DNA of 45,022 nucleotides, taken from positions 1-45,022 of the forward strand of contig WNYE01000153.1 in assembly GCA_021396245.1 (NCBI GenBank). Direction: 5' to 3'. Made by a program: the position numbers and the translations under genes. Every line of letters begins with the position of its first letter. Positions within the stretch are counted from its first letter, which is position 1. Source of the DNA: Sporothrix humicola. Taxonomy: Eukaryota; Ascomycota; Sordariomycetes; Ophiostomatales; Ophiostomataceae. This document shows, one piece after another, positions 22,874 to 35,700 of this stretch. Below the pieces are notes generated by a model. It did no database searches, had not been told where the DNA came from, and saw nothing but the letters and a program-made list of their open reading frames with translations.

Positions 22874-25800
22874 CTATGCCGGCGTAAAGATGTAGCTCTG
22901 ATTCTGGAAAGAAAGGAGGAACTTGGAACACAAACGCCCCGTGTAATTGAACGAGACGTCGCGCGGGTAGGGATATGATTCGACAGTGTCGAGCAACATA
23001 TCAAACGAGAGGAAGTCGAGCTCAGACCAGGAGTCGCCTTGGAGCAGCTCGCGCAGCTGAAGCACAAACTCTTTGGCGTGCTTGTCGAGGTCACCCGACA
23101 AGAGAGGCGCGTCATCGAACAGAGGGTTGAATGAGGCCTTGGCGGAAGAGGCCGAGCTGCTGCTGTTGCTAGTTGCTCCCGTGGCACCACTAGACCCTGA
23201 AGACGAGGGCGACGAGGTCGATGATGAGGATGCGCTCGCCGACGAGTTATTGTTATTATTGTTGTTGCTTCCGACGGCTGCTGCCTGGTGAGTCTGGTAA
23301 ATGTTGTGGAACTGGAAGGCAAACTGGCGGAAGGGCAGATTCTCGAGAGCCCGGCTCAACTTGACAGCGGCCATGCGTGAATACTCGGGATTGGGCCGCT
23401 GGTGGTTATCAAGGCAGGTCTGGTTCTCGGTGATGACAAAGTGGTCAATGGCCAGGCCGGTAGACTCCATAAATAGACAAAACACAAGGAAGGCGGCCAG
23501 ACACGTGGCCCAGGCCATGCGAGCCTTGGGTCTGAGTTCGCGCGCAAACAGGCGGAAAAGCGAGTCAACCTCCTCTTGCATCAGCTCGTCGAGAATGGAC
23601 TTGACCTGGCGGTTGAGCATGCGTGAAGTCTGGAAGGGCTTGTTGTCGGCGAAGATATGGTCGGCGAGGGGAAGGTCCTGGAGAGACTGCTCAGTGAAGC
23701 TCAGATGGTGCGACATCATAAACTGCATCGTGTAGATGTACAGAGATTGCTTCACAATGGGCGACTACGAAAATGTGTTAGTAAAGGTGTCAAATAAATA
23801 GTGGAGTTAGGAAGGGAGACATACGCTTGTCTTGAGGTAGAAGTCCCGTGCAATTGTGAGGACTTTCTTGGGCAGATCGCTCTGTCTGAGGTTTGCGGTG
23901 ACGGTATTCACGTAGGCGTCCTCCTTGAGGATAGAGTCTACATAGGCACGCAGGGTCTTTTTGATCTTCTCCTGCTGTAGCGAAGCGCCAACAACCGACT
24001 TTTCTGATAAGTCCAGGGCCACTGGCAACGAGCTCTCGGCCTTGAGTGAGACTGTCCCGTCACCCATCGTGAGGTGGGCATGCTTGAGGACAATTGCAGA
24101 GGCGGGCGCCTCAAAGACACGGACATTGCGAATTTCCAGAGTAGATTTGAACATGCGGCCGGCTGAGAGGTGGACAGTGTGCGGTGTCTCGCCCTGGAAC
24201 GAGGCGATATTCTCTGCGACGAATGCGGACATGACGTCCTTGCGGAAGTGATCGCGGATCATAGACGGAAACAGAGGACCCAGAAAGTCGTCGAAGCGCC
24301 AGCAAATAGCCTGTGGCAGGTGGGTAGCCAGCTTTTTGCAGTTCTTGCACGGCAGCTGGGCGTCGCACTTGACCTTTCGCGAGTGGCAGCAGAAGCAGGC
24401 GCCAGCGCGCCGGACCTGCAGGGCACTCTCCTTGACTTCGTCGGCAAGCGGGCCTTTACGGCCCTTCTGGGTTGCGCTCATGGCCTCGAAACACTCAAAG
24501 GGGTTGAAGCGACTGCCGCTTCCGGCATGTGTACTGATCGTTTTTGGTGTAAAAATGACAAATTTGTCGTCGCCGCTGCTGCTGTCAAGGCTGCCGCTAA
24601 GCTGGAGCTTGTCGGAAGATGCCGACCCGGACGCCTTCTTTTTTGTTACTCTGGTCCCTGAACCGCGCACTTTGTTCATCTTGCTTTGGGCCTGCTGTGG
24701 CCGAGCCGGTTTCGCGGCAGCTGGGTTGACAATGGTGAATTTTGTCTCCACGGGAGACGGCTGTGTAGGGGCCTGTGCTGTGGTTGCTGTTTGAGGTTCT
24801 GGAGATGGAACAATGGGAAGCTGGGTCTGCTGAAGCTGTTGGAGTTGCTGCAGTTGAAGTTGTTGAAGCTGCTGTAGTTGTTGCTGGCGCAGAGCCAGTG
24901 ATACGTTCGTCTGCTGTAGCTCTTGTGCTTGTTGCGCCTGTTGCGCCTGTGCCTGCTGTTGTTGAAGCATCTGCTGGAGTTGTTGGAGCTGGAACTGCTG
25001 AAGAGTTGCAGCCCATTGTGCAGTCTGGTCCTGTTGTGTCTGTTGTGGGGCTTGCTCAGGTTCCATCTGAATGTTGGCTGGTGACCGTGGACTTGCTGAC
25101 TGAGAGATGCTTGCATGTGCGGAAAGAGAGGCGGTTGTGCTTTCGGGAGACTGGGAGCCAAACCCCGGGCCGTCCATAACAAAAATATGTGACGCCTCCT
25201 GGGGTTCGGGGAGGGTTGCTGCGCTCCATGGCGGTACGTCAGCGGCAGACTGGAGGTGATTCGGGATGTTGAAGGAGGTCTGTTGCTGTTGCTGTTGATG
25301 CTGTTGTTGTTGTTGTAACTGAAGTTGGCGAAGCTGTTCTTGGAGCTGCCGTTGCTGCTGCTGAAGTTGCTGCTGCTGCTGGAGCTGTTGTTGTGTCTGT
25401 TCCTGTTGCTGCTGTACGGACATAAACACTGACTGCAAGGCAGGAGTGGTCGTTGGAAGTGCACTTGTATAAAAACCTGCGAGTTCTGCAGGATGTGTAA
25501 GTAAAGGACAATGATAAAAGTGGCTGATATTATCATCAATGGGCCTGGCCCAATGGGCTTGTACAAAAGTCTCACCTTGAACCTGTTGGTCAAATAGCAT
25601 AGCATCTTGGAGCTGAATAAACTGCTCTGCGGCGGCATTGAATTGGTTTTGCGAGAAGGCGGCATTCATGTCCATGGAGCTTCCAGTGCTTATTGAGTCT
25701 GCGATTTGGTTGGGGAACTGGAGCGACAAAGCGTTTGCCAGCTGTGCAGCAGAGTAGTTTGAGCGCGGCTGTTGTTGCTGTGCCGGAGTAGCTTGGGCAG

Positions 25801-26077
25801 GCGAGGAGGTTGGCGGGAGTTGCATCGTCATTGGTTCTGGGCTATGATGGTGACCCGGGCTGGAGCTGGGGCCGCGAAGGCCCTGGCCCATGTGCGCAAC
25901 AACACCGTATGATGCCAGACTCCGGCTGGCGGGACTCGGCAGGAAGGCGACAGACGGCGAGTCGGCCTGGGACCCGCTGCCGGGATGGTCCATAAAGTTC
26001 CAGGAGCCGTCGTCGGACGGAAGGGCTTCGTGGCCCATATGCGAGCTATGAGAGCCGGGCGAATCGTGGATCGACAT
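22874..26077 (-). CDS. Zn2Cys6 binuclear-cluster transcription regulator, glutamine-rich
   Basis: Minus-strand exons 26077-23825 and 23764-22874, split by a 60 bp phase-0 intron (GTATGT, ACTAAC, TAG), encode 1047 residues. The start (MSIHDSPGSHSS) is the first ATG of the frame. Residues 1 to about 480 are Gln/Ser/Pro-rich with long Q and LQQ runs, resembling an activation region. A basic RVTKKKASG segment follows. The zinc cluster starts at Cys561 with spacing C-x2-C-x6-C-x5-C-x2-C-x11-C (RRAGACFCCHSRKVKC). Next comes a conserved-looking DDFLGPLFPSMIRDHF segment and a long helical C-terminal half interrupted by an Asn/Ser tract, probably a regulatory domain. A zinc cluster in the middle of the chain is unusual, since most lie near the N-terminus. 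A TTTTCACAG just before the ATG could be the acceptor of a 5' UTR intron. I do not recognise a named orthologue. Confidence 0.85.
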
Positions 26078-28345
26078 GTTGGGCTGTGGCTGTGAAAAGA
26101 AAGGTTGATGCGAGAGTCGTTCGGCGGTGACTGGTGCAGAGTGTAACAATCAAAAGTCAAACCCAAAGGATACCAGGCGGTGGCCGAAACGAGGGTATTT
26201 ATTGCTGGGCCGGAGGCGTAATACAAGCAAGGCAGACTACCCTGTCACTATGCCCAGCTGTTTGGTTGCGGCTCGATCTTGCGATATGTGTCTCCGGCGA
26301 CGTCAGTGAGGAGAGGAGTTGAGGAGGCGAGAAAGGGCGAAATAGGGCAGGAGACGAGGGACTGAATAACCGAGAAAAATGGTCAAGTGCCGTGGTTCGT
26401 TGGCCCTGTGGTGTCTGGCGAGGTGCGGCTCTGCACCGTTTGATCTGTATTATGTGTTTAATCTGGAGAAAGGTGCTTGCGAAGGTCGTTCAAAGGTGCT
26501 TGGAGAAGGTGTTTGTGGTCCGAATGTGTTTGCTTGCGCAACGTTGTGGACTATTCGGAGAGAAATGTTGTCGATTTTGTCCCAGGTGTGTGGTTGATCA
26601 AGAGTTGTTTGTGCTCGGCTTGTTGTAACGCTGACCAAGGTGAGCAGCGTGTTATCGCTAGTAGAAGCGAGGAAGATGCGGAAATCAGATAATACGGCCA
26701 AGATGGAGCGAGTAAATGTCAAGATGTCAAGATGTGCAAAAGTTCAAGTAATGTCGGACAAAAGAAAAACAAAGCAAAAAGCAGATTGGCAAATACGATT
26801 GCAGGAGAAAAAGGTGCAGGTTGTGATGCTAGTGCTCCGACAGAGACATGGCGGGTGATACGAATGCGCAGGAACTGGTCTGCAGGTCTGGTCGTTGGGT
26901 GGTATATGAAGAACGTGCAAAAAGGTAAAAGAAGATGAGAAGAGGTCGGAGAGAATGGAGAGGAGGAGAAAAAGGAGAGCGACAAAACAGACGAAGGAGA
27001 CTACGAAGGCAAAACAGACATCGCGAGATCAGAATGGGCAAGAACAGTGACCGAACAGCCCCCCAAGGCAAGCAGACAGGAAGGAGGGACTTTGACCGAA
27101 GACAAAGCCTCGTCGGTCGCCCAATTGGGTAAGAGGGGTGGCCCATGCAGGGCATTCTCACAGCCCAGGGTGGGAAGGGAAGGGGGGGTGGGTGTAATAC
27201 GTCGTATGAACAAGGCAGTTGCACGGCTGGGCGGAGAGCCTATGAGACGGCAGGAAACAGCGGTTTCGAGCGCACGTGTTGGGGGCTGGAACGCTAGAAG
27301 CCTGCCAAAGAAACCCGCCAAAGCGCCAGCCCGATTTTAGGCGTTGAAGTTTTGATAGAGAAAATGGACAGGCGATGATGTACAACAATAAATGACACAA
27401 AACAAACGAAAAAAGGCTGCAAGCGCGATGCACATCGATTCTGTTTATATTTTCTGGCTTGTCCCCATCAGAAAGAGGCTGGATAACGAGAGACGCCACA
27501 GCAGAGCCGCGCAAGGCCATTCTTGTCACACAATTTGCACAGCCAAAAAGACCAAAAGTTATGTGCAACAAAAGGCTTTGGCAAGCAGTTTGACGGGCAA
27601 CGAGGGATCCGGATACGATATCGTCGCGTGGGAGCTCTTGCCGCAACTCGTGGCGGCGAATAGCACTTCCGGGACGCCATCTCGACGATCAGCAATCATC
27701 ACTCTCACTTTCTCAGCTTCCAACGTCACGACTTCACATCAATCACAGGATAGCACATTGAGATGTTTGTCCGTAATAGTCCCGCTGGCGCACTTTGTCT
27801 ACGCCAGCAGGGTGGACGGGACGGGTTGTCTAGACCCTTTGTTTTTTCTTCCACACGAACGATAAATAATAAGTTGACCTTCTTGCGCACCGAGCAGGCA
27901 CAGAGGTAGGCAAATTTGTGGGTTCTACGAGACAGAAAGACAGAGAGAGACAAAAGAAAGGCCGTGAATGTATGCGCGTCCGTGTCGAGGCCGTCCGTAC
28001 CGAGAAATCGAATCGAATATCTCCGTTGCTCGAAACTTCACCTTTCGTGTCCGTTTGAGCCAAAATAACAGTAGGCTAGGAATGCGTTGACAGCGTGGAA
28101 AAGCCCAAGTCAATGCAGTCAGACACGAACAATCGAGGCAAGGGATGGCTCGGGGGACAGACTCGACACTGGATTGTGATGCATTCGTTGTTGGGCAACG
28201 TCGTCTAAAAAAGTGTGACGAGAGAAGAAAGGAAGAAATTTTTGTGAAAAAATGGCGGGCAGCAGACATTTAGACTATTTATGAGGGAAGGAAGGCGCCG
28301 GGCCGTGGTTTAACCCGTTGGCTAGAATTTGGGCGGTGAGAGTCC

Positions 28346-28376
28346 CACGTGACTGCTTTCTATTGTAGCACGTGCT
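28346..28376. promoter_or_regulatory. paired CACGTG E-boxes
   Basis: CACGTG occurs at 28346-28351 and 28369-28374, 23 bases apart. The second is inside a 10-base palindrome, AGCACGTGCT. A CT-rich tract follows at 28425-28470. The arrangement resembles a promoter with two bHLH sites, but no gene start is evident close by. Confidence 0.35.
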
Positions 28377-28974
28377 TTTGTTGATTCTGCCAGTAGCTTT
28401 AAAACCACCAATTTTTTCGCGCCCTTTCCCCCGTTCTCTCTTTCTCTTCTTCTTCTCTACACTTAAAACTTTGCACGATTAATCAACCGGTTTTGAATCG
28501 CCCACTCCCTATCGGTCATATTTGCGTGCTAGACGAACGGATGTTTAGTGGTTCCCGCCTTTTCTTTTGGGCTTTATGCTCAAACTGCCCTGCACGGCGC
28601 CCACGGCCGACAGGGTAGAATGGGGACGCCTTCCGACATTCTATGACATTCTGACAATTCTGACAGGATGCTGTTTCGAGAGCATTGCAACGGCCAGCAT
28701 AATCCAAGGCTGCCGCTCCCGATTTTGTGCCATACGTCGTATGCGCGCCGACCGACCGACGAGACTGTGACGGCGGACGGCTGGCAGAACAAGTGAGAAT
28801 GACGAGGCGATGAACAAGGATGGACAAACAAAAGAAAAGAAGAGAGAAAGGGGGAAGGGGGGGATGGCCCAGGACGATATGGCGAGCCACGACGCATCCA
28901 TCATGCGACTGTATGCTGCCTGGCACCATCACACGGACGACGGCCTTCGTACTGTGCGTCAAGCACGAACAAAA

Positions 28975-29019
28975 AGCAGCAGCAGAAGCAGAAGCAGCAG
29001 CAGCAGCAGCAGAAGCAGA
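28975..29019 (+). repeat. AGC/AGA trinucleotide microsatellite
   Basis: About 15 units of AGC with a few AGA interruptions lie in non-coding DNA. No frame through it belongs to a supported gene. Confidence 0.85.
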
Positions 29020-32000
29020 ATGGATGCAGTGTACAGAGTCTTCTCTGAGTACAGAGTGTGACAAGTACATGGCCTGTTCGTCTTTTGTGTTCTGCCAAGT
29101 GACAGCACGTACTGTTTGTCCGTCTGTTGGCCTGTCCTGCCCTTTCTCTTATACTTTCTCGTTTTGGCAGTCTTTCCTTTTGTCCATTTCACGTCTCGAC
29201 GGCTCGTGGATTTTCCATTGTATTCTTTCTTTCTAGGCGTATTGTTTCAGCCCTTTCCTACTTTCCGGATTCCAGGAACAACCAATCCGTCTCGATGGAG
29301 TCTACCCCGTCTTTTGATCTCCTGGGCTGTCTTGTATTCCTCGCGCGCTTACAAGTGCTTGCTGTACTTGCCTCCTGTTTCTCTCTGTCTTTCTGTGGTT
29401 TTGTAATTTTGTGATTTTGTGGTTCTGTGGCCTCCGTATCCTTTATCATGTCCTGCAACTTTGCTCTTGTGCCTCCCTACCTCACTGCTTTTTGTGCAAC
29501 CCTGTCAGCATCTGCACTCACGCTTCCCCTTTCCCTCGAGTCTGCATTTGCCTTTTAACTTGATTGCTTGATTGCAGTCCGTCTACGCAACACTGCACGT
29601 CCACGTCCACGAAAGGACCAATCAAGGAGCGCCGCCAAAACGAAACATGGCATATGCCAAAGAGACAAGAAAGAAGAAACAATAACGGCCGGACGTGCGC
29701 TTTTATCACATTTCTAGGCCTACTTCTAGCTTCTGGTAACATTCGCCCCCCACCGGTAGTCTATCGTCTCCGGTAATCAAATGATGCGACGATACGACGA
29801 TGCAACAATGCGCCGAACGCGATGACGCACCATCTCCCCTCTCTTTCCGTTTTTTCTTCTTCTTTTTTCTTTTTTCTTTTTACATTAACAATCCTTCAAT
29901 AGCCAATATACCGCTACTTCTATCTTCACTCCTTGTGCGCCCACTATCCGGCATTTTGTTTCCGCCTCCCGCCGCAGGACAAGAGGCCAGACGGCATGGC
30001 CTATCAGCATCGCCTTGGCCTGCTCGCCTCGGCAGGACCATCCAGAATTGTCGGCAGACTGACGAGGACAGACGCTCGGATGATCCACAGATTTCACAAA
30101 TGATCCCGCGGACAGCAGCAACAAATGGCGATGTTGGTAAGCCACGCTGCAGGTGTGCTCGTGTGAGCAACTTTGGTCACGCGTCGGTGAGATGACCGGT
30201 GTTCGGCAGCTGTCTGTTGTCCATCGTATTGGTCTTGCTTGACCAGTATGCTGTCGTGTTTTTGCGTGGGGGTCGTCGTTTGCGATACATAACGGGAAAC
30301 CAAACAAGCATCACCAAAACAAGCCGAAAAGGGGAAGGGAACCAAACACAAAAAGGCAAACCATCAAGCTACCAAACTATCGAACAGACTAAACGGATTA
30401 TGATAAAACGACAGATGAACCACGAGCCACGAAAAAGGGCCGTCTCGGGGAAGACAGTGCCTGGCCGGCCTCTAGGAGTCCCATCTCAGCGCCATGTCTT
30501 GGTCACACGCGTTCTTACTATGATCTTGTCGTCTTCTATCGTTTCTAGTGTTCTTCTTTTCCACCTGCTTTTCTTCTTGCCCTTTTTGGTACCTTCTTGC
30601 TTGCTTCCTTCAATCCTTCCATCCTTTCTTTCTTTCTCTTTTCCCCACTTCCCCGACCCGGCCCCTCTTCCCTGGTTTTCAAATGTCTCGGCCAGAAGAA
30701 GCTCACCGGTCTGGAAAACCGTCGCCTCGTACTCGGGTCATGTTCGTTCTCATGGTCTTTGTGCGTCGGGAGTCCTTGTACTACAGAGGTCTGATCTGTC
30801 CCGTGAAGACGGAGACGGGTGAATATTAACTTTTTACTTCTTGCTCCCAAAAAAAAAGCATCCCGTGATAATTTTTTGCCTGCGTTCCATTCGCTCCTTC
30901 GCCGCTGATCATAGCAAGGAGTGAGAAAGTGGTAATGGGTAGAGAACCAAAAGAGCAAAAGAATAGGAAACGAGGTGACTCGACCCGACCCGTTCCGCAT
31001 CAAGTTTCTGCTTTGCTTGCCCATGATTTGTCCAAACTCCAGCGTTCCATCCGTCGGGTGAGGCACCTCATTGTTCAGACAAGTCCTATCCTTTTCTTCG
31101 CTCTGATTCTCTTCTTCCTCTTCTTATTTTTATTTTGTTTCATCCCACAGCAGATTACCCATCTTTCTGGTTTCCACAAGTGACCGAACGGCGGCTACCC
31201 GCATAATAAACTCCCCCTTTTTCGGTCCTCCTCCACGTCGATATGCCGCCGGCAATTGTTTCTAAGACATTGATACGTGCCATTTGTATTCACATCTTCC
31301 CTATCCCGTTCCCCTTCTGCTAAACGTTGATTCTTTTCTTGTCCGCTCTATTCTCAGAAAGAAGTCATGAGTAATGCCTTTCATTTGTCCGCCATTTCAT
31401 CTCAATTTTGCGTCTTTGTGTATATCCCAACAGGTGGAAGTGCTGTTCCTTTTTCATTCCAGCTCTTATTTATTCACTTTTTTTAATCTAGTCGATGCTT
31501 ATCATCATCCCCTTGTGACTCCTTTTCTATTTTCTCGCCGCCGGCATTTATCAGTCGTGCAGAAATTCAAGTTACACCTTTCGGCCCATTGCTTGCTTTT
31601 TTTTTGTTTTGTTTGAAAAGGACTCGGAGGATGAGCAATACGTCCAAAGGGCAAAAGAGCAATCATCTAAATGGCGCCGGGGAGATACGCATATGTCCTG
31701 CGCAACACAGAAGCTCACAATCGCCCTATTGTCCATCCCGCCTCGCCTATAGCTGCAGCACATCAGAGAAGAACTGGGCGAGATAGGGCAAGAAAAGGAG
31801 AGGCCAAAAAGGTGGACGGGGAGCAAGGCAGGCCGACTTGGTGGAAGAGGCGAATGTGTTGTGCGTCTTCTATTGGCACTCGACACTTGTATATCATGCC
31901 ATGCTGATGTCCGGTGGTGCCTTTTTGGGGATGATAAATTATAATGGTTTATATCATATATTTGAAAGGGGCGTAAACAAAAACCATGCCAGGCGAAGAG

Positions 32001-32161
32001 ATATAAATCTGTTCCTGTGTCCACCATCATTTCCTCTCAGTCGATTTTTGACACCATCACCACTCTCCCTCTTCTTCTTCATCGTACATCCTTATATATC
32101 CTCGATAACCATCCATCGCCGTCCCATTATTATATATAAACAACTCGAGTCTTTTACAAAA

Positions 32162-32787
32162 ATGGCTACCACAACGACTAGTCTCTCAATCGTCTGCCAG
32201 TCCAAGTCTGGCAACGACGGGTCCAAGGACAGCCAGCCCCCGGTTGACCCTCGTGAGTATTTCCATTTCCATTTCTTTCAACACGTTCCATTTTTGTCTC
32301 TATTATTTTGATTATTACGTCCTTCAACATCCACTTTATCTTCATCACATGACTTTCCCAAGCTGCACCATTTATTAAGGAACCCGAAATCTTGTGGAAA
32401 AAGAAACAAAGATCCACGGGGCTTGAAAAAAGAGATATGAAGTTCCCAATTCCCCAAATAACCTGCATCACGACATGCCGAAAAGCTTCAGTGTCGTCTC
32501 TCTCATATCTTCTTCTTCCCTTCTACCTGCTATCGATCTCGCCACATCCGTGTCCTTTTCATTTTCCTTCTTTCTGGTATCTCATTTGTGGTCACCATCT
32601 GTCTTTGAAATCAGCCCATCTATGTGCTCCTCGACTCTTCCCTTCTCTGCCTCTCCAATTCTGTCCTTATTTCCCTTGTTTCCCTCCTCATTCCCTTATA
32701 TCTCGCACAGCATCACCTCTTGCATTCCAAAGAGACGGTCAGCTTTGTTACTACTGCCCTTGCATCCCGCGGGAGCCGCGACAGTAA
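32162..32787 (+). CDS. tentative small two-exon gene, Cys-containing 55-residue protein
   Basis: The ATG at 32162 sits in a strong AAAATGGCT context after a C/T-rich leader with TATA-like words near 32001 and 32130. Exon 1 (32162-32252) ends at a perfect GTGAGT donor. Joined in frame to an acceptor at 32709-32710 (CTCGCACAG), exon 2 (32711-32787) gives a 55-residue protein: MATTTTSLSIVCQ at the start and a compact end, RDGQLCYYCPCIPREPRQ, before TAA. Codons in both exons favour C or G endings, unlike the surrounding CT-rich DNA. The 458 bp intron is long and has no clear branch point. An alternative acceptor at 32362 leads into the same reading frame and the same C-terminus with a longer, less convincing middle. 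I do not recognise the protein; only the exon 1 signals are strong. Confidence 0.35.
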
Positions 32788-35700
32788 TCTAGGCTCCTTC
32801 CGCTTTCCAACCGCCTTTCTCTGTTACACAAACAATCCCCTCTTTTTCGTCTTTTATTCGTCCTTTGTTTTCTGCCTCCTCCTACCATCACAAGAGAAAG
32901 TCACTCATGTGGCCATATATGTTCTTCCGTATGACCTTTTTGGCCCCAAAACGAGACGTCACCACTCATTTCACTCATCCTCTATTCCTATCTCGGAGCT
33001 CTACACTCTGATATAACTCGTTGCCAGCTACTTACCCTATTGGAATCCTTGATTTTACTTCTTGTACACCATAATAGAAAGCTACTGACCGCTACTTTGA
33101 CCAGTCTACGGGAAATAATCGCTTGCATATCATGCATCCATTTCCTAGCACCAGACACGGAGAATCAAATCATCACCCAGTCTCGTGATGATCCTCCAAT
33201 TTCTTGTGCCTGTTTCTGCCTGCAGCTTCATTTCTTTTTTTCTTTTTTTTGCCCTCAACACCTGTTTCAATAGTAATGGCTTTTTTTGCTCTGGTAGCAA
33301 AAGTCATGGCTGGCCTTTTGATTTCATCAGCGCTATATATGAAAGCGAGAGGCTTTTAACAGAGTCTACTCACTTTATTCTTTGCATTTTGTTTCTTTTC
33401 TTTATTTTGCGCTGCTTTTTACCTCCTATTTGCTGCTTTCTCTTTCCTATCTTTTTTATTGTACCCTGGCTAAAGGATGAATTTGAGGCAAGTTTGACAC
33501 TTGTCTTGTATTCACTCTTTGGGGGGAATTTATCTTCTTCTGCTTTGTATTATGATATATCCAGCTTATGACCCTTTATACAAGCGCGCCTCCCGGCAGC
33601 ATTTCCACCAAACTTCTTTTCCCTTCCCTATCACGATTTGTGCACCTTCGTCATCCAGGATAAAACGCAGGGAGTGAACGTAAAGCACATAATGTGGGAG
33701 ATCATCTGCCACATTGGACAAAAAGCAACGTAGCAGTCGCCTTACCAAATACAATGTGCAAGGCCACTGTCCGCCTGTCATCTGAAAGACTACAAAGATT
33801 GACAAGTAAAATGACGTGTACCAAATATGAATTAAATTTGGCAGGGCGGACAATTTTTCATGCCTATTATTCGTGCCCGCTATGCTACAGTAATAACAGG
33901 GCGAGTCCTTGGTGCAGAAAATGAAGAGGCAACTCGATCAGTTGTGCATCGCCGATCACGAAACAGAGCGATTATCGCACTTTTGATATCAGTATGCAGG
34001 GTCTCGGCCTGGTGACAGGCCAATAGATATTTGATAGAGGGCGGTGAGTTTATTGCCTGTTTGGCTCTGTTGTATTCTTCAAGATATAAGAGGATGAAAA
34101 AGAATTCGATTTATTGAGCCATGTTGGTGATTAAAAAAAATTGAATAAATTTAGAGATTTATCAGCAAAACACAGTGCACTTTTTCTGCAGAGGATATCA
34201 TGAATTTTGTAGTCGTACATATTGGTAAAAACAAAAACACATGCTGCGACCAAAGGAAATGCAGCGATGGAAGACAAATGACCTCTCTCATACAAAAAGT
34301 GCCGATGCAGGGGTGGCACTTTTTGAGGGCCAACCACATCGCCGCCGGCATACGGAGCTTGAAACTGACACGACAGGGAAAATAGTGCAAGAATGACGTA
34401 TATTGTGAGCCGAGGGTCTGCTGCGATTGCCGTGTTTATTTACTTTGTATCCTCTTTTTCGATCAATTTGTGCCCTTGTATCTTGTGCCTGCCGGAAAAC
34501 GACTATGTGGTAGTTGGCTCATCCGTTATTTGCTATCACGAGCATGCCGTAGGACCCCGTTGCTAATTTTTATGCTACAATGTTCGAGCGCACTTGTTCG
34601 TTGTTGCTCTGCTTCATCCATTATGAATTGTAAGTGTTGTACCGCATCTGGAGCCCCAATATGATACTGCTCCACGACTTTTCGACCTCGGACCGGAGAG
34701 CATTTCGGGAGGTCGTCGGCTCGGATGACTCTAGATGCTCCTGGGTGGGGGGCTGCGTGAGACGATATTACGGGCAGTAGACATCAATGAGTGGGAACGA
34801 GTGAAAAGATGGCACAACAGTGCCTTGTGACAATACCAAATCGGGATAAAAAGACCATTGCTATGGTTCCTAAGCGTCTTGTACGCCGTTGACACGTAGT
34901 AAACACTGATCACAAAGATGGTCGCCGTTGAGGTATGTCCCGTTCCTGGTTCCTGGTTATTGTTAGAGCAAACGAGATCATCTAATACAGTGAGGAATAG
35001 ACGATACTGTACCAATATCTGTCACTGAGACTTTTCAGGACTGTCATGTTTTCTCCGGGAATGGAAGTCGCTCTCTCTCTGGTCATCTTGATCCCGGCTG
35101 CTCTTTCCTCTTCAGGGCAAACATCACTAACAAGACCCAGTGGGCGGGAACGAGGCTTTAGCCGTGGCCAGTGACAGGACGCGCTAAACCTATAACGGAC
35201 TAGCGCATTTCATGTTCAATATTCTGACTGTCAAGGCCAACATACTCACTTTCAATTTACAATCGTGTTTCCAAACAGAAGCTGTAAAAAAAGAACACCT
35301 AAATTACGAATAATAATATTACTGTGTACTTTTAGCTTTGTTTTTGAGTAAATTAAAGCAGATTCTGATTGCTCGCCTTTTTCTGGGTGCATTCTCCTTG
35401 ATTGCGTCTCCTCGATTGAATCTCCTCGACAGATCACTCTACACTTTTGTGGAGAAGCCATTTATGGCTGATTTGGACACTCCATACCCTTTCCCAGACG
35501 AGAGACGGCCTACTTTGCAAAGTAATGCAAGATGACAAGAAGGTGAGGTTTTATTTCCACATATTGAGCTGGGCCGTACAGTTCGTCAGAGAATGCTTCT
35601 TACGTGTCTGAACCAGGTGATCTGCGGTCATGGCGGCTGTAGTTGCCTTTGACGTTTTTGGTTCTCTTTTGGTTCTCTTTTCGCTCTCGTTTGCACTGGT

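Larger units (their letters stand above)
26078..32161. promoter_or_regulatory. left part of a 10.6 kb divergent gene desert
   Basis: No credible gene. The first ~1.2 kb is purine-rich on the plus strand, that is, pyrimidine-rich as leader of the minus-strand Zn2Cys6 gene. A short frame at 26379-26597 looks protein-like but lies in this skewed leader. The rest contains CACGTG palindromes (27273, 28346, 28369), an AGC microsatellite, and many CT tracts whose open frames read as Ser/Phe/Leu. Confidence 0.5.

Noticed and set aside
26379..26597. 72-codon plus-strand frame upstream of the Zn2Cys6 gene
   Set aside because: It sits in the strongly strand-skewed leader of the minus-strand gene, and there is no homologue I recognise.
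34917..34935. ATGGTCGCCGTTGAG followed by GTATGT, looking like a five-codon first exon
   Set aside because: All nearby acceptors lead to a stop within a few codons, so no gene can be built on it.
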